DNA of 64,000 nt from NCBI RefSeq assembly GCF_021353265.1, contig NZ_JAJTWU010000014.1, forward strand, positions 1 to 64,000, read 5' to 3'. The notes beneath the pieces are model-generated. The model ran no database searches, was not told the DNA's origin, and saw nothing but the letters and a program-made list of their open reading frames with translations. The stretch is from Pelomonas cellulosilytica. GTDB lineage: Bacteria; Pseudomonadota; Gammaproteobacteria; Burkholderiales; Burkholderiaceae_C. The translations under genes and the position numbers were made by a program. This document shows, piece by piece, positions 18,656-28,130 of this stretch (position 1 is the stretch's first letter; each line of letters opens with the position of its first letter).

Positions 18656-18987
18656 CAAGCCTCCAGATGCCGGTCAAGCAAAGCGGCGATACGGGTCTTG
18701 GAAGTCATGCCCAGCAGGCGTTCCTGCTCGACACCGTCCTTGAACAGAATCAACGTCGGCAGCCCGCGAACGTTGAACCGGTCACTTGTAGCCTTGTTGT
18801 CGTCCGCGTTGATCTTGGTAACGGCAACCTCCCCGGCGTACAACTCGGCCACTTCGCCAAGCACGGGCAGGAGAGATTTGCAGGGGCCGCACCATTCAGC
18901 CCAGAAGTCCACGAGCACGAGGCCCGGCCGCTGGTCGACGTCTGCAGCGAACGTCTGGTCGGTAGTTGCGAGGAGGTTGGTAGACAT
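18655..18987 (-). CDS. trxA: thioredoxin
   Basis: 110-aa thioredoxin with the active site WCGPC (Cys33, Cys36), the cis-Pro loop GLPTLILFKDG and no signal peptide, so it is cytoplasmic. The start is ATG 18987, with AAGGA 6-10 bases upstream; an in-frame start 15 bp earlier lacks this. It is followed by the 289-aa gene with a 1-bp overlap, and its upstream region carries three copies of the CAGTACAG-type half-site found in the TBDT-B/MocR-B promoter. The ABC-B stop is about 115 bp upstream, so read-through from module B is also possible. It would be recycled by TrxB at 13515-14474. It is a module-specific thioredoxin, probably additional to a housekeeping copy elsewhere. Confidence 0.93.
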   Translation of the reverse strand: MSTNLLATTDQTFAADVDQRPGLVLVDFWAEWCGPCKSLLPVLGEVAELYAGEVAVTKINADDNKATSDRFNVRGLPTLILFKDGVEQERLLGMTSKTRIAALLDRHLEA

Positions 18988-19039
18988 GAAAATCCTTGAC
19001 AAGCGATAGCGGGAAGGTACAGCGAGGTCTCCCTCGAAG

Positions 19040-19099
19040 TCAGTACACAGAGACGGTTATCCGTACGGTCTGTATTGGGTTCCAGGTCAGTACAGTTGA
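19040..19099. promoter_or_regulatory. cluster of three CAGTACAG-type half-sites upstream of thioredoxin
   Basis: TCAGTACACAG at 19040-19050, the inverted CTGTATTG at 19070-19077, and TCAGTACAGTTGA at 19087-19099, the last identical over 13 bases to 23417-23429 in the TBDT-B/MocR-B region. The first two are spaced and oriented like the pair at 23417-23454. The sites lie 50-110 bp upstream of the trx start and touch the end of ABC-B at 19101. This is a likely MocR-B operator. Confidence 0.6.
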
Positions 19100-19100
19100 C

Positions 19101-20930
19101 TCAGGCAATCGAGTGAGCCCGGCCCAGGGCTGGAATGACCTGAAGCGTGTGATCGTGAAACGCCGCGAGCGATTCGCGGTGCGCGATGCTGATAACGCCT
19201 GTGCGCGGCAGTCGCCTGATCAGCGTCTCGTACAGCGCCTGCTCAGTAGCCGGGTCGACGGCGCTTGTCGCCTCGTCGAGGAAGACATAGTCCGGCTGGT
19301 GCAGCAGTACGCGCGCAAAGGCAAGCCTTTGCTGCTCGCCGCCCGAGAGCTTTTGCTGCCACTGGTCGACAACGTCCAGGGATTCAGACAAGCGGGCCAG
19401 ACCGCAAAGAGCAAGTGCCTCCTTGAGCTGCGGTTCTTCGAATCGCGTCGGCTCGCTCGGGTAGCACAAGGCGGCTGCCAGGCTTCCGCTCGGGATATAG
19501 CTGCGCTGCGGCAAGAACAGAATGGACGCCCGCCGCGGCAGCGAGACCGTCCCCGAGCCGTGGGGCCAGACGCCTGCAATTGCCCGCATCAACGTACTCT
19601 TGCCCGCACCCGAGGGACCTCGGATGAGCCACCGTTCACCGGCGCGAAACCGCAGCGGATCCGTGACCGTCAGAAGCTCGCCCCCAGGCGCCAGCAAGCG
19701 GAGTTCACTGGTGACGATTTCGGTCTGCTCGGTGTGCTGCACCGTGAAACCGCCGCGACCTCGTGCCTCGACCATCGAAAGCGCTGAATCAAGGTCACGA
19801 AGTCGATTGGCCACGGCCAGCCACTGGACGAAGCCGATATAGGCCTGAGAAAAGAAGCTCAAGGCGGACTTGAGACTGCCAAATGCAGAAGCTGACTGCG
19901 TCATACCTCCAAAGGTCACCTGGCCGGTGAAATAAAGGGGAAGTGCCGCCACGGTGTTCAGCGGGTCAAACAAACGACCGTAGGCGGTTTGCGCCATCGA
20001 CACCTTCCAGTTCCGGCCGACGATCTGCAGGAAGTTTCGCTTCACCAGTTCGAAGCGCTCGGTCAGGCGCCGATGCTCGCGGGCACCCCCTCCGTACAGC
20101 GCGACCTGCTCGGCGTTCTCGCGCAGCTGCATCGCGAGGTAGCGGTAGTCGGCCTCGACGCCCTGACGTTGCATGTTGAGAGCAATCAGCCTCTTTCCGA
20201 ACCAGTGCGTCACGAGGAGCCCACCGATAGCCCAGGCGAAGGCGATGTACACCATGTAGCCGTAGATCACCCAGGTGCTACCGAAGAGTCGGATCTCAAG
20301 CGTCTTGGACAGACTCCAGAGCAGGACAGCAAACGTCACCGTGTCGGCAATCACCGCAATCAAGCTCGTGAACATGTTGAGGAACGAGTCGGTGAAAAGC
20401 CGAACGTCCTCAGCGATACGCTGGTCGGCGTTCTTCAACAATCCATCGCGTTCGATGTCATAGAACTCGCTGGCTCGCGTCCACCGGGCCAGCAGCCGGT
20501 CTGTCAGCCAGGACCGCCACCGCAAGTCGAGCACCTGTCCGATCGCTACGTTCGAGATCGTCACGAGGCCCGATACCACGCCGACCCCGACACTCGCCGT
20601 GAAGGCCAACAGCAATGCCCGCCACTGACGGTCCACCAACGCATCCGTCACAGCGCCGAGCAGTTGATTTGCCTTGACCGTCAGGAATGTGGTGAAGAAG
20701 GTGATGCCCAGCGTGATGGCCAGCAACGCCAAGGCCTTCCACTTGTCATCCGACTTCCAGTACTCCAGCACGAAAGGCGTGAGGCGGGGGCGATGGCTGG
20801 AGTCCAGGGCCGTCTCGTCTCCAGGCGCGTCTGGGGGCGTAAGGTCGGCGTGCTCACCGGCAGGCCCCGCGATGGAAGAAGGTGTGAGGCTCATGAGCGA
20901 CTCGTGTAAACCGAAGGCGGGCCGGGGCAT
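19101..20930 (-). CDS. SbmA/BacA-like (YddA-type) ABC transporter, permease-ATPase fusion (ABC-B)
   Basis: 609 aa; an internal ATG at 20894 (SLTPSS) is an alternative start. After a ~50-residue Pro/Asp-rich cytoplasmic leader, the SbmA-like membrane domain spans about 60-385 (helices near 66-86, 105-128, 185-205, 222-242; ERDGLLKNADQRIAEDVRLF). The ATPase follows: Walker A GPSGAGKS at 438-445, LSGGE at 528-532, Walker B VFLDE near 549-553, His583. It is collinear with ABC-A throughout and clearly its paralog. It lies 36 bp after TBDT-B, whose cargo it would carry across the inner membrane, and ends just before the thioredoxin operator. Peptide import is the family precedent (SbmA, BacA); direction and cargo are inferred. 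Confidence 0.9.
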   Translation of the reverse strand: MPRPAFGLHESLMSLTPSSIAGPAGEHADLTPPDAPGDETALDSSHRPRLTPFVLEYWKSDDKWKALALLAITLGITFFTTFLTVKANQLLGAVTDALVDRQWRALLLAFTASVGVGVVSGLVTISNVAIGQVLDLRWRSWLTDRLLARWTRASEFYDIERDGLLKNADQRIAEDVRLFTDSFLNMFTSLIAVIADTVTFAVLLWSLSKTLEIRLFGSTWVIYGYMVYIAFAWAIGGLLVTHWFGKRLIALNMQRQGVEADYRYLAMQLRENAEQVALYGGGAREHRRLTERFELVKRNFLQIVGRNWKVSMAQTAYGRLFDPLNTVAALPLYFTGQVTFGGMTQSASAFGSLKSALSFFSQAYIGFVQWLAVANRLRDLDSALSMVEARGRGGFTVQHTEQTEIVTSELRLLAPGGELLTVTDPLRFRAGERWLIRGPSGAGKSTLMRAIAGVWPHGSGTVSLPRRASILFLPQRSYIPSGSLAAALCYPSEPTRFEEPQLKEALALCGLARLSESLDVVDQWQQKLSGGEQQRLAFARVLLHQPDYVFLDEATSAVDPATEQALYETLIRRLPRTGVISIAHRESLAAFHDHTLQVIPALGRAHSIA

Positions 20931-20966
20931 CCCCCGCCCGAGCCCGTTCCAGCGGTCCTGGTGAGG

Positions 20967-23357
20967 TCAGTTGAAGCTGTGCTTCGCGGTGAACATGAAG
21001 TTCCGCCCCTGGATGACAGGGATGTAGGTTTCGGCGGTCGTCCCGTCGTACTGCAGCCGGTCCGCCAGGTTCTTCACGCCGAGGGTGAGGGACCAGCCAG
21101 GGATCTCGTAGAAGAGGCTGGCGTCCACCTGGACTCTCTTGGGGATGTGGAACTGGCGTGTTGAGTCATAGGTACCGAGCATGCTGCTCTGTGCGGAAAC
21201 ACCCAGCCCGACACCGAGCCCATGGACCTGCGGAACGTTGTAGGTGGTCCAGAGACTGAACTTATGGCGAGGCTTGCCCGGGAAGACCGCGGTCTGGTCG
21301 CCCACATCCTTGGAGGTCGAGTATGTGTAGTTCGCAATAGCCTCCCAGCCCGGCGCGAACTGCCCCTGGAGATCCAGCTCGAGGCCCTTCGAGCGCTGCG
21401 CAGCGCGCACGTTGTAGCAGTCCTTAGTCCGGTCGTAGACGAGCGTGCCGGACTGGTCGATCTGGAAGGCCGCCGTCGTCAGCGAAAGCTTGTCATCGAG
21501 CATTGAGAACTTCGCGCCGACCTCCTTGTTCTTGCTGGACACGGGCGGCACCAGCCCGCCACTGCAGGCATTGGCGTTCTGTGCGTCGAAGCCATTGGCC
21601 ACATTGCCATAGACGGAGACTGTCGGGGTCATGCGATAGACCAGCCCGACACCAGGGATGTTGCGCCCCGTCGTCACGGCCGGCGTGGTGCTCGTGAAAT
21701 TGAACTCTCTGAAGTCGATGCTGCTCTCCTGCTTGACCAGAGTCCGGCGCCAATTGAGCTGCAGGATCCAGTCTTTCCAGGAAATCTGGTCCTGCAGGTA
21801 AAGGGCCTTCTGGCGCTGGGCATCTTCCGAAATGTAGGAGAGCGTCGGGTTTGCTAGATCGGCACGGGGCAGGTCCACGAACATCCCCACCGGGTACACG
21901 GTCAGCATCGTCGGCTCGGCGCCGTCCCACTGGGTCTGCTGGGCGCGGTAGCTGTCATGATTGAAGCCAACGACGAACTTGTGGTCGATGTCTCCAGTGT
22001 TGAAGAGCATCCGCAGGTAATGGTCACCGGAAGTCTGCGTCGGCGTCGTGCGCACATGAACCGGCGCAAAGCTCACCATGCCGTTTGGATTGTCGGGCGC
22101 CGCGCCCGCGTCGTACTCGAGGCCGACATTCGTAGCGTACTGATGGAGCTTTTGCACGTCATCGGATCGCTGGAGGCGGCTGATCAACGTCATGGACGAA
22201 GACAGCTTCTGCTCCAGTTGGTAGAAAACTCGCTTCTGCCGAAAATCGAATCCATCCTTCCGATTGGTCAGCGGAATGCCCGGGGTGGGCATGATGACGC
22301 CGTCACGTCGAGCAACGGTGTACTGGGGCAACGGTGCATGGGTCTGCTCGTAGGACAGCCCGGCAATCAGATCCGTCGTCTTGTCCTTCCACCGAAGCTG
22401 GGGCATGGCAGAGTCGCTGCTGCGCCCGTCATAGCCTGCATCCGTAGTTCCGGCACGCGCTGAGGACGCGATCAGGCGATAGGTCAGGCGCTTGTCGTCA
22501 AAGATTGCCCCAGACAGGTCGCCGGCGATCGTCCGGTCGCTGTTCGTGCCGTACTGGACCATCAGGTCGCGCACCGGCTCGGCCGAAGGCTTCTTGAGCA
22601 CCACATTCACCCCGCCTCCGAGGGAGCCGCCGCCGGCCAGGATGGCCTGGGGCCCCTTGAGCACCTCGACACGTTCCACCCCAAACACGCTGGTCTGCCC
22701 GGCACCTTGGTCTGGAATGCCGTTGGTTGTGCTTGAGGGCCGATTGAAGCCACGGACGGAGAAGGTCGGCAGCCCTTGCGGCGAATCTGTGAAGGTCACG
22801 CCGCTCACGTTACGCAAGGTGTCGCGTAAGTTGGTAGCCTGCTGGGTCTCGAGCACCTTGCTCGTGATGATGGTCATGGCGCCCGCCAGGTCCATCAAGT
22901 CCGTGCCGCTGCGGGTTGCCGTATCGGAACGGTCGGCCTTGAAGCCCTTCTCCGCCTGGTCTCGTTTGGCATACACCATGACCAGGTCCAGTTCGCCGAC
23001 GACGTACAGATTCAGAACGCCCGTCGCCTCGTCTTCTGACACTTGGACCTTCTTGCCAGCCACGGCCGCTTCGAGCGCCTGCTTAGGCGTGTAGCTGCCT
23101 TTCAGCGCCGAAGCCGACTGGTCAGCCAGGCGCGCGCGGTCGAAGCTGATCGTGCGGCCGCTGATTCTTCCGATCGCATCCAGCGTCGCGGGAAGCGGGC
23201 CCGCCGGCAGATCGTAGGCGGCGAGGGGCGAATGAATGCCCTTTCCCTCCTGCACCTCAGCAGCTGCACAGGCCCCCCCTTGAAGCGCGAGCGCGGCAAG
23301 CATGGCGAAGCAGTGCTTGCGAAGGAGGGGAGCACGAAAACGGTCGATAGCGTGCAT
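20967..23357 (-). CDS. TonB-dependent receptor with N-terminal STN domain (TBDT-B)
   Basis: 796-aa outer-membrane receptor. Signal peptide about 1-32 (AMLAALALQGGACAAA). The STN domain is about 48-122 (YDLPAGPLPATLDAIGRISGRTISFD), then the ADRSDTATRSGTDLMDL linker shared with TBDT-A, and a plug with VTFTDSPQGLPTFSVRGF and VERVEVLKGPQAILAGGGSLGGG. The barrel ends with FTAKHSFN. It is first in an operon with ABC-B and is divergent from MocR-B across a 142-bp region holding a TCAGTACAG inverted repeat. As with TBDT-A, the STN domain has no FecR/FecI partner here. Compared with TBDT-A the plug apex loops differ (RPSSTTNG against GETALMVNG), so the ligand may differ. Confidence 0.93.
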   Translation of the reverse strand: MHAIDRFRAPLLRKHCFAMLAALALQGGACAAAEVQEGKGIHSPLAAYDLPAGPLPATLDAIGRISGRTISFDRARLADQSASALKGSYTPKQALEAAVAGKKVQVSEDEATGVLNLYVVGELDLVMVYAKRDQAEKGFKADRSDTATRSGTDLMDLAGAMTIITSKVLETQQATNLRDTLRNVSGVTFTDSPQGLPTFSVRGFNRPSSTTNGIPDQGAGQTSVFGVERVEVLKGPQAILAGGGSLGGGVNVVLKKPSAEPVRDLMVQYGTNSDRTIAGDLSGAIFDDKRLTYRLIASSARAGTTDAGYDGRSSDSAMPQLRWKDKTTDLIAGLSYEQTHAPLPQYTVARRDGVIMPTPGIPLTNRKDGFDFRQKRVFYQLEQKLSSSMTLISRLQRSDDVQKLHQYATNVGLEYDAGAAPDNPNGMVSFAPVHVRTTPTQTSGDHYLRMLFNTGDIDHKFVVGFNHDSYRAQQTQWDGAEPTMLTVYPVGMFVDLPRADLANPTLSYISEDAQRQKALYLQDQISWKDWILQLNWRRTLVKQESSIDFREFNFTSTTPAVTTGRNIPGVGLVYRMTPTVSVYGNVANGFDAQNANACSGGLVPPVSSKNKEVGAKFSMLDDKLSLTTAAFQIDQSGTLVYDRTKDCYNVRAAQRSKGLELDLQGQFAPGWEAIANYTYSTSKDVGDQTAVFPGKPRHKFSLWTTYNVPQVHGLGVGLGVSAQSSMLGTYDSTRQFHIPKRVQVDASLFYEIPGWSLTLGVKNLADRLQYDGTTAETYIPVIQGRNFMFTAKHSFN

Positions 23358-23416
23358 GTCGATGAGTCGCTGTGGTGAAGTGGTTCGAGAAGAATACGTT
23401 TCATGATTTCGTCACT

Positions 23417-23454
23417 TCAGTACAGTTGAGAATCGCGTGATCGGTCTGTACTGA
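23417..23454. promoter_or_regulatory. putative MocR-B operator (TCAGTACAG inverted repeat)
   Basis: TCAGTACAG at 23417-23425 and its perfect reverse complement CTGTACTGA at 23446-23454, with a 20-bp spacer, in the divergent region between TBDT-B (start 23357) and MocR-B (start 23500). It sits 60-100 bp from one start and 45-80 bp from the other. The left arm plus TTGA recurs exactly at 19087-19099 and the core CAGTACAG at 53180-53187. Confidence 0.65.
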
Positions 23455-23499
23455 CTTGCAAGACCTCACACTCATTCTGGTTTTCCCGAGGAACATGCC

Positions 23500-24999
23500 A
23501 TGGCGGCGCCCCGCTTCTCAACAGCTCTGCCTCGATTCGAACGCTCGATGCTTGAAGAGATCAGCCGCGCCAATCCTTCGGCTTCGTTGGTCGAGCAGAT
23601 CTTTCAGCTGCTGGCCGGTTCCATTCAGACGTCCAGCTTGAGCGTGGGCACCAAGCTTCCGTCCGTGCGTACCCTCGCCCGCGACTGCGAGGTCAGTTCA
23701 GACACCGTCGCACGTGCGTACGAGAAGCTGGTGGCCCATGGGCTGGTAGAAGCTCGACGCGGATCAGGCTACTTCGCGCGAGCGCCTGGTCACATGGCCC
23801 TGCCGCGCCTCGCGAGTCGCCCCGCACTATCCGGACAGCTCACCGCAGGCAGTTCTCGATGGAGGACGATGTTGGTGAAGCATGACCAGAACTTGAAGAG
23901 CCGTACGGGCTCGGGGTCCTTTCCTGAAAGCTGGTACGACGCGGAGCTTCTCGCGAGTGCCCTGCGCACCACGCTTCGACAAGGCATGCGCTGCACGGCC
24001 GACTATTCGGACTTCAAGGGCTATGTCCCGCTGCGCCAGCAGCTTCACGTGAAATTGCAGGAAATCGGCGTGCTGACCGATGCGGACAACATCCTCGTCA
24101 CGGCAGGTGCGATGGAGGCCATCCACCTGGCGTGCCAGACGTTCGTGGCGATCGCTGGGACGCCCGTGCTGATCGAGGACCCCTGCCCGCCACTGCTTAC
24201 CGAACGGCTTCTTTCGACGGGGCTGGAGATCTACCGTGTCACCCGGCACGCCGATGGGCCGGACATCGACCAGATGCGCGCGCTCTGCGAGAAGCACGCT
24301 CCGCGAGCGTTCTTCTGCAGCGCGGTACTGCATAACCCGACCAGCATGAACATTGCGCCTCACAAGGCGTTCCAGATCCTGCGGCTCGCCGAAGAGTTCG
24401 ACATGTTCATCGTCGAGGATGACACCTATGGCGACCTCATCCCTCGCGCCACCGTGACGCCCGTCTCTCGCCTGGCAACGTTGGACCAACTCAAGCGGGT
24501 GATCTACGTCGGAAGCTTCTCGAAGACCCTGGGGCCTGGTTTGCGCATGGGGTTCCTGGCTGCAAGCCCCGAACGCATTGACTATCTCACTACCTATCGC
24601 GTCGTGCAGGGAGTCAGCGGTTCCGTCCTTTCCGAGCGCATGCTTTACAAGGCGCTATCTGGCGGCGAGTACCGGCGGCATTGTGAGCAGTTGCGCAATC
24701 GGCTGGCGGAGGCTCGCCCCGTCGTGGTCGAGGAACTCCAACGCTGGGGCTTCATTGTCGATCACGTCCCCGAAGCCGGCATGTTCCTGTGGGCATCCCT
24801 GGGAGATGGCGTGAACTCGGTGCAGGTCGCAGAGCGCATGCTGGAACTCGGCCACCTGTTGGCACCCGCCCAACCCTTCATCTCCGGCGCTGCGCCGGCC
24901 AGCCCCTACGTTCGCATCAATGTCGCCCAGGCCTTCGAAAGCTCGATGCTGCCTACCCTGGGAAAAGCTCTGGGGCGCACGATCAAGCCCAGGCGCTGA
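23500..24999 (+). CDS. MocR-type regulator: GntR winged helix plus class-I aminotransferase domain (MocR-B)
   Basis: 499 aa. The winged helix is about 28-95 (KLPSVRTLARDCEVSSDTVARAYEKL, GLVEARRGSGYF). The aminotransferase-like domain has VEDDTYGD, HNPT, and the PLP-lysine Lys342 in GSFSKT. It aligns collinearly with MocR-A. The start is ATG 23500; the operator ends 45 bp upstream. It most likely controls TBDT-B/ABC-B, itself and, through shared half-sites, thioredoxin and perhaps ABC-C/M16-C. The M16 peptidase gene begins 269 bp downstream on the same strand, so the two may be co-transcribed. MocR effectors are amines or amino acids bound via PLP; a product of peptide digestion would be a logical signal. 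Confidence 0.92.
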   Translation: MAAPRFSTALPRFERSMLEEISRANPSASLVEQIFQLLAGSIQTSSLSVGTKLPSVRTLARDCEVSSDTVARAYEKLVAHGLVEARRGSGYFARAPGHMALPRLASRPALSGQLTAGSSRWRTMLVKHDQNLKSRTGSGSFPESWYDAELLASALRTTLRQGMRCTADYSDFKGYVPLRQQLHVKLQEIGVLTDADNILVTAGAMEAIHLACQTFVAIAGTPVLIEDPCPPLLTERLLSTGLEIYRVTRHADGPDIDQMRALCEKHAPRAFFCSAVLHNPTSMNIAPHKAFQILRLAEEFDMFIVEDDTYGDLIPRATVTPVSRLATLDQLKRVIYVGSFSKTLGPGLRMGFLAASPERIDYLTTYRVVQGVSGSVLSERMLYKALSGGEYRRHCEQLRNRLAEARPVVVEELQRWGFIVDHVPEAGMFLWASLGDGVNSVQVAERMLELGHLLAPAQPFISGAAPASPYVRINVAQAFESSMLPTLGKALGRTIKPRR

Positions 25000-25268
25000 G
25001 CGCTCTTCCATACCCCAAGGCATTGGCGATTGGACGCGACGCCGCCTCTTCTCGCCACTGCGGGCGCGACCGCCTCGCCGGACAGGCACTTGGAAACTGA
25101 TCGCCCAAAACCGGCCTTTTGCGAAATCCCCTTTGCCGCAAAGGCGCGCCAGGCGCAAAAGTCGCAAGTGCCTTCCAAGGCCACCCCGGAAAAATGCGCA
25201 GCAGCGACGGCTTCGGCGCCCGCATCCGACGCGCCCGCGAGGGCGCCAACAAACACACAAGGCCTCCG

Positions 25269-28130
25269 ATGCAAAGTTTTCAACTGGTCAACGTCCATGC
25301 CATCCCGGCCCTTCACGCACGCCTGGAACAGTATGTGGAACCGATGACCGGCGCCCGGCACATCCATCTCGCCAGCGATCAGCAGGAAATGGCCTTCCTG
25401 GTGGGCTTTCCCACCGTTCCCCAGGCCAGTGATGGACGCGCACACATCCTCGAGCACCTGACCCTGTGCGGATCGGAGAAGTACCCGGTCGCAGATCCCT
25501 TTTTCGCGATGATGCGCCGGTCCACGGCGACGTTCATGAACGCGATGACCTATGCCGACCGCACAATCTATCCGTTCGCCAGCACTGACGTCACGGACTT
25601 CTTCAACCTGCTCGACGTCTATCTCGACGCGACGTTCTTTCCAAAGCTTGACTACCTGAGCTTCCGGCAGGAAGGCTGGCGCCATGTGCTGAAGGAAGGA
25701 CGCCTGCGGTACCAGGGGGTGGTGTTCAACGAGATGAAGGGCGCCTTCGACAATCCGATGCGCGCGCTCTATCGAGGCATCACCGCCAACCTACTGCCCG
25801 CAACCACCTACCAGTACGACTCCGGGGGTGATCCGCTGATCATCCCCGACCTGACGCACGAGATGCTCGTGGAATTCCACGCCACGCACTACAGCCCGTC
25901 GCAGGCGATGTTCATGACGGCGGGTCGCGTAGATGCGGCCGCGATTCAGTCGCGCATCGTGGACCGCGTGCTGTCGCGGCGGCAGGAGCGCCTGGCTCCA
26001 CGCATGCCCGAACTGGCCACTCCATGGACCCAGCCGCGGGAGGCGGAGATCCGCATTCCGTCCCAGGAGGCGAGCGACAACGAGTTCGGCATGCAATTGG
26101 CCTGGCGGTTTGGCGAGAGCAGCGACGCCATGGCCGCGGCTCGCCTGCAACTGCTGGAGCGAGGCCTTCTCGGTGATGCCTCCGCGCCGGTTCTGAAGGC
26201 GATGCAATGCGCGGGATTCGGCCGCCCCTCATCGTTGAACGGGTTGGACGACGGCACTCGCCATTTGATCCTCCACCTGGGCATGGAAGGCTTGACGGCG
26301 CAGCAGATGAAGGCGGCGCAAACCGTGGTCCTGGAAGCGCTGCAGGCAGCGGCGGTCGGGGTGCCGGAGGAAGTCCTCCATGCCGCGCTGCGCGACATGC
26401 GCTTCTCCCAGCGGCAGATCGTCGGCGGCAGCACGCCTGATGGCCTGGCGCGGCTCATCCGCGCCGTCCCCGCGCTGATGAACGGCGGCGACGTCGCCAG
26501 CGCCTTCGACAACGAGCAGATACTGGGCCGCCTGGAGCAGGAGATTGCCGAGCCGGCATTCTTCAGCAACATGGTGAACGCCCTGCTGGAACATCCGACG
26601 CGCCTCTTGGCTCGTGTGATTCCGGACGCTGACTACGCCGCCAAGCGAGAGCGCGTGGAACTGGATCGGCTCGCCATGCAAGAGGTCACGCTCACCGAGC
26701 AAGACCGGCAGCGAATCCTCGCCGAGGAAGATGCCCTTTCGATGTACCGACTCGAGGGAAGCGACTACTCTGCTCTTCCCTGCATTCGGCCCGGCGATGT
26801 GGGCATCGAGCCGAGTCCATTGCCCGCGATCAGGGAATTGGCTCCGCAAGTCCGCCTTTTCGAAGCGGCGACGAACGGTATCTGCTACGCCACCCTCGTG
26901 CGTGACCTCGGCTCGATCGCGCCGGACGACTGGCAGTGGCTCGCCGTGTACGCCGACGTGGTCGAGGACCTCGGTGTAGGGACTCGGTCGTATGAAGAGG
27001 CGAGTCGCTGGCGCAAACAGCAGGTGCCGACCTTCTCCGTAGCGCTGGACGCGCTGCAGCCCACCGGGAAGTCCTCGGTAATGCCGCAGTTGAAAATGCA
27101 CGTGGCAATCCTCGAGGAGGAGCAGGCCCACGCCGTGGCGGTGCTGCAGGCATGGATGTCGCCGCGCTTCGACGAGCTCGATCGCATCGGCTTCCTGGTG
27201 AAGTCGCAGGCCGAGCGCACGCTCAACGATCTTGCGGATTCCGGCGGTTTCTATGCGCAGTTGTCCGCCGCCGCGCCCTGTTCGCCGCGACGCGCCTTCA
27301 GTCATCTAACCCGCGGTTTGCCGTCGCTTCCGTTCACGGCCTCCCTTCGCAAGATGTCCGGCAGCCCTGAGGGCCGCGAGGAGATTGCGCGGCAACTGGA
27401 ACGCCTTCACGCGCTGATCAGCGCCTGCCCGACCCGGCTCATCTGGACGGGCGTCGGAGACTTGGCGTCGGCCGCTTCTCCGTCGCTGGCCCTGGACGCA
27501 GGCCCGCCGCCGAACATGGCGCCGACCCAGGCGCTCCAGGGCGGTCCGGCTGCCAACGCGGCGTTGCGGGTCGCCAGTCAGGTGAATCACTGCCACATCG
27601 CATGGCCGGCGCCCAGGCTCGGCCAACCCGACGCGGCGGCCCTGGCGGTTGCCGCCGAGCTGTTGACCCACAGGTCCCTCCATCGCAGGCTGCGCGAGGA
27701 GGGAGGCGCCTACGGCGGCTCAGCGGCCTATTCGGGCGAGGACGGCCTGTTCACTATGAACTCATACCGCGACCCCCGTGTCGCCGGCACCTATGCCGAT
27801 TTCGCGCTCTCGTTGGAGGACCTGGTCAACACCGAATACGACGTATCGGCCATGGACGAGGCCATCATCAGCGTCATCAAGCGCCTGGACAAGCCGCTGC
27901 CGCCGCGGGACTCCGCTTTGATCGCGGACCGCCTCGACCAGCTCGGGATCCACACGCCCCTTCGCCGCGAGCACAGGCAGCAAGTGCTCTGCTGCACACT
28001 GGCCCAGGTGCGGGATGCGGCCTCACGCTGGCTATCGATCGAGCGTTCGAGCCGGGCTGCGTCGGTCACGCAGGCTGACCAGCCACTCGATGGGATGGCG
28101 GTGGTGGAGGTTGCCTCCCTGGCCCGGTAA
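25269..28130 (+). CDS. M16C (PreP-like) zinc peptidase, cytoplasmic (M16-B)
   Basis: 953 aa from ATG 25269 (QSFQLVNVHAIPAL), aligned with the start of the paralog at 48385-51267; the upstream open frame to 25119 is not supported. The inverted zinc motif HILEH is at 59-63, and the third ligand lies in VVFNEMKG (Glu155), the PreP/M16C arrangement. The C-terminal half carries the EEGGAYGG substrate-binding signature. The length (~950-1000 aa, four-domain clamshell) fits PreP/insulinase-type enzymes, which digest unfolded peptides of some tens of residues inside a closed chamber. There is no signal peptide, in contrast to the periplasmic PqqL and FusC, so it should act in the cytosol on what ABC-B imports. 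It lies 269 bp after MocR-B; 25000-25268 holds no other gene. Confidence 0.92.
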   Translation: MQSFQLVNVHAIPALHARLEQYVEPMTGARHIHLASDQQEMAFLVGFPTVPQASDGRAHILEHLTLCGSEKYPVADPFFAMMRRSTATFMNAMTYADRTIYPFASTDVTDFFNLLDVYLDATFFPKLDYLSFRQEGWRHVLKEGRLRYQGVVFNEMKGAFDNPMRALYRGITANLLPATTYQYDSGGDPLIIPDLTHEMLVEFHATHYSPSQAMFMTAGRVDAAAIQSRIVDRVLSRRQERLAPRMPELATPWTQPREAEIRIPSQEASDNEFGMQLAWRFGESSDAMAAARLQLLERGLLGDASAPVLKAMQCAGFGRPSSLNGLDDGTRHLILHLGMEGLTAQQMKAAQTVVLEALQAAAVGVPEEVLHAALRDMRFSQRQIVGGSTPDGLARLIRAVPALMNGGDVASAFDNEQILGRLEQEIAEPAFFSNMVNALLEHPTRLLARVIPDADYAAKRERVELDRLAMQEVTLTEQDRQRILAEEDALSMYRLEGSDYSALPCIRPGDVGIEPSPLPAIRELAPQVRLFEAATNGICYATLVRDLGSIAPDDWQWLAVYADVVEDLGVGTRSYEEASRWRKQQVPTFSVALDALQPTGKSSVMPQLKMHVAILEEEQAHAVAVLQAWMSPRFDELDRIGFLVKSQAERTLNDLADSGGFYAQLSAAAPCSPRRAFSHLTRGLPSLPFTASLRKMSGSPEGREEIARQLERLHALISACPTRLIWTGVGDLASAASPSLALDAGPPPNMAPTQALQGGPAANAALRVASQVNHCHIAWPAPRLGQPDAAALAVAAELLTHRSLHRRLREEGGAYGGSAAYSGEDGLFTMNSYRDPRVAGTYADFALSLEDLVNTEYDVSAMDEAIISVIKRLDKPLPPRDSALIADRLDQLGIHTPLRREHRQQVLCCTLAQVRDAASRWLSIERSSRAASVTQADQPLDGMAVVEVASLAR

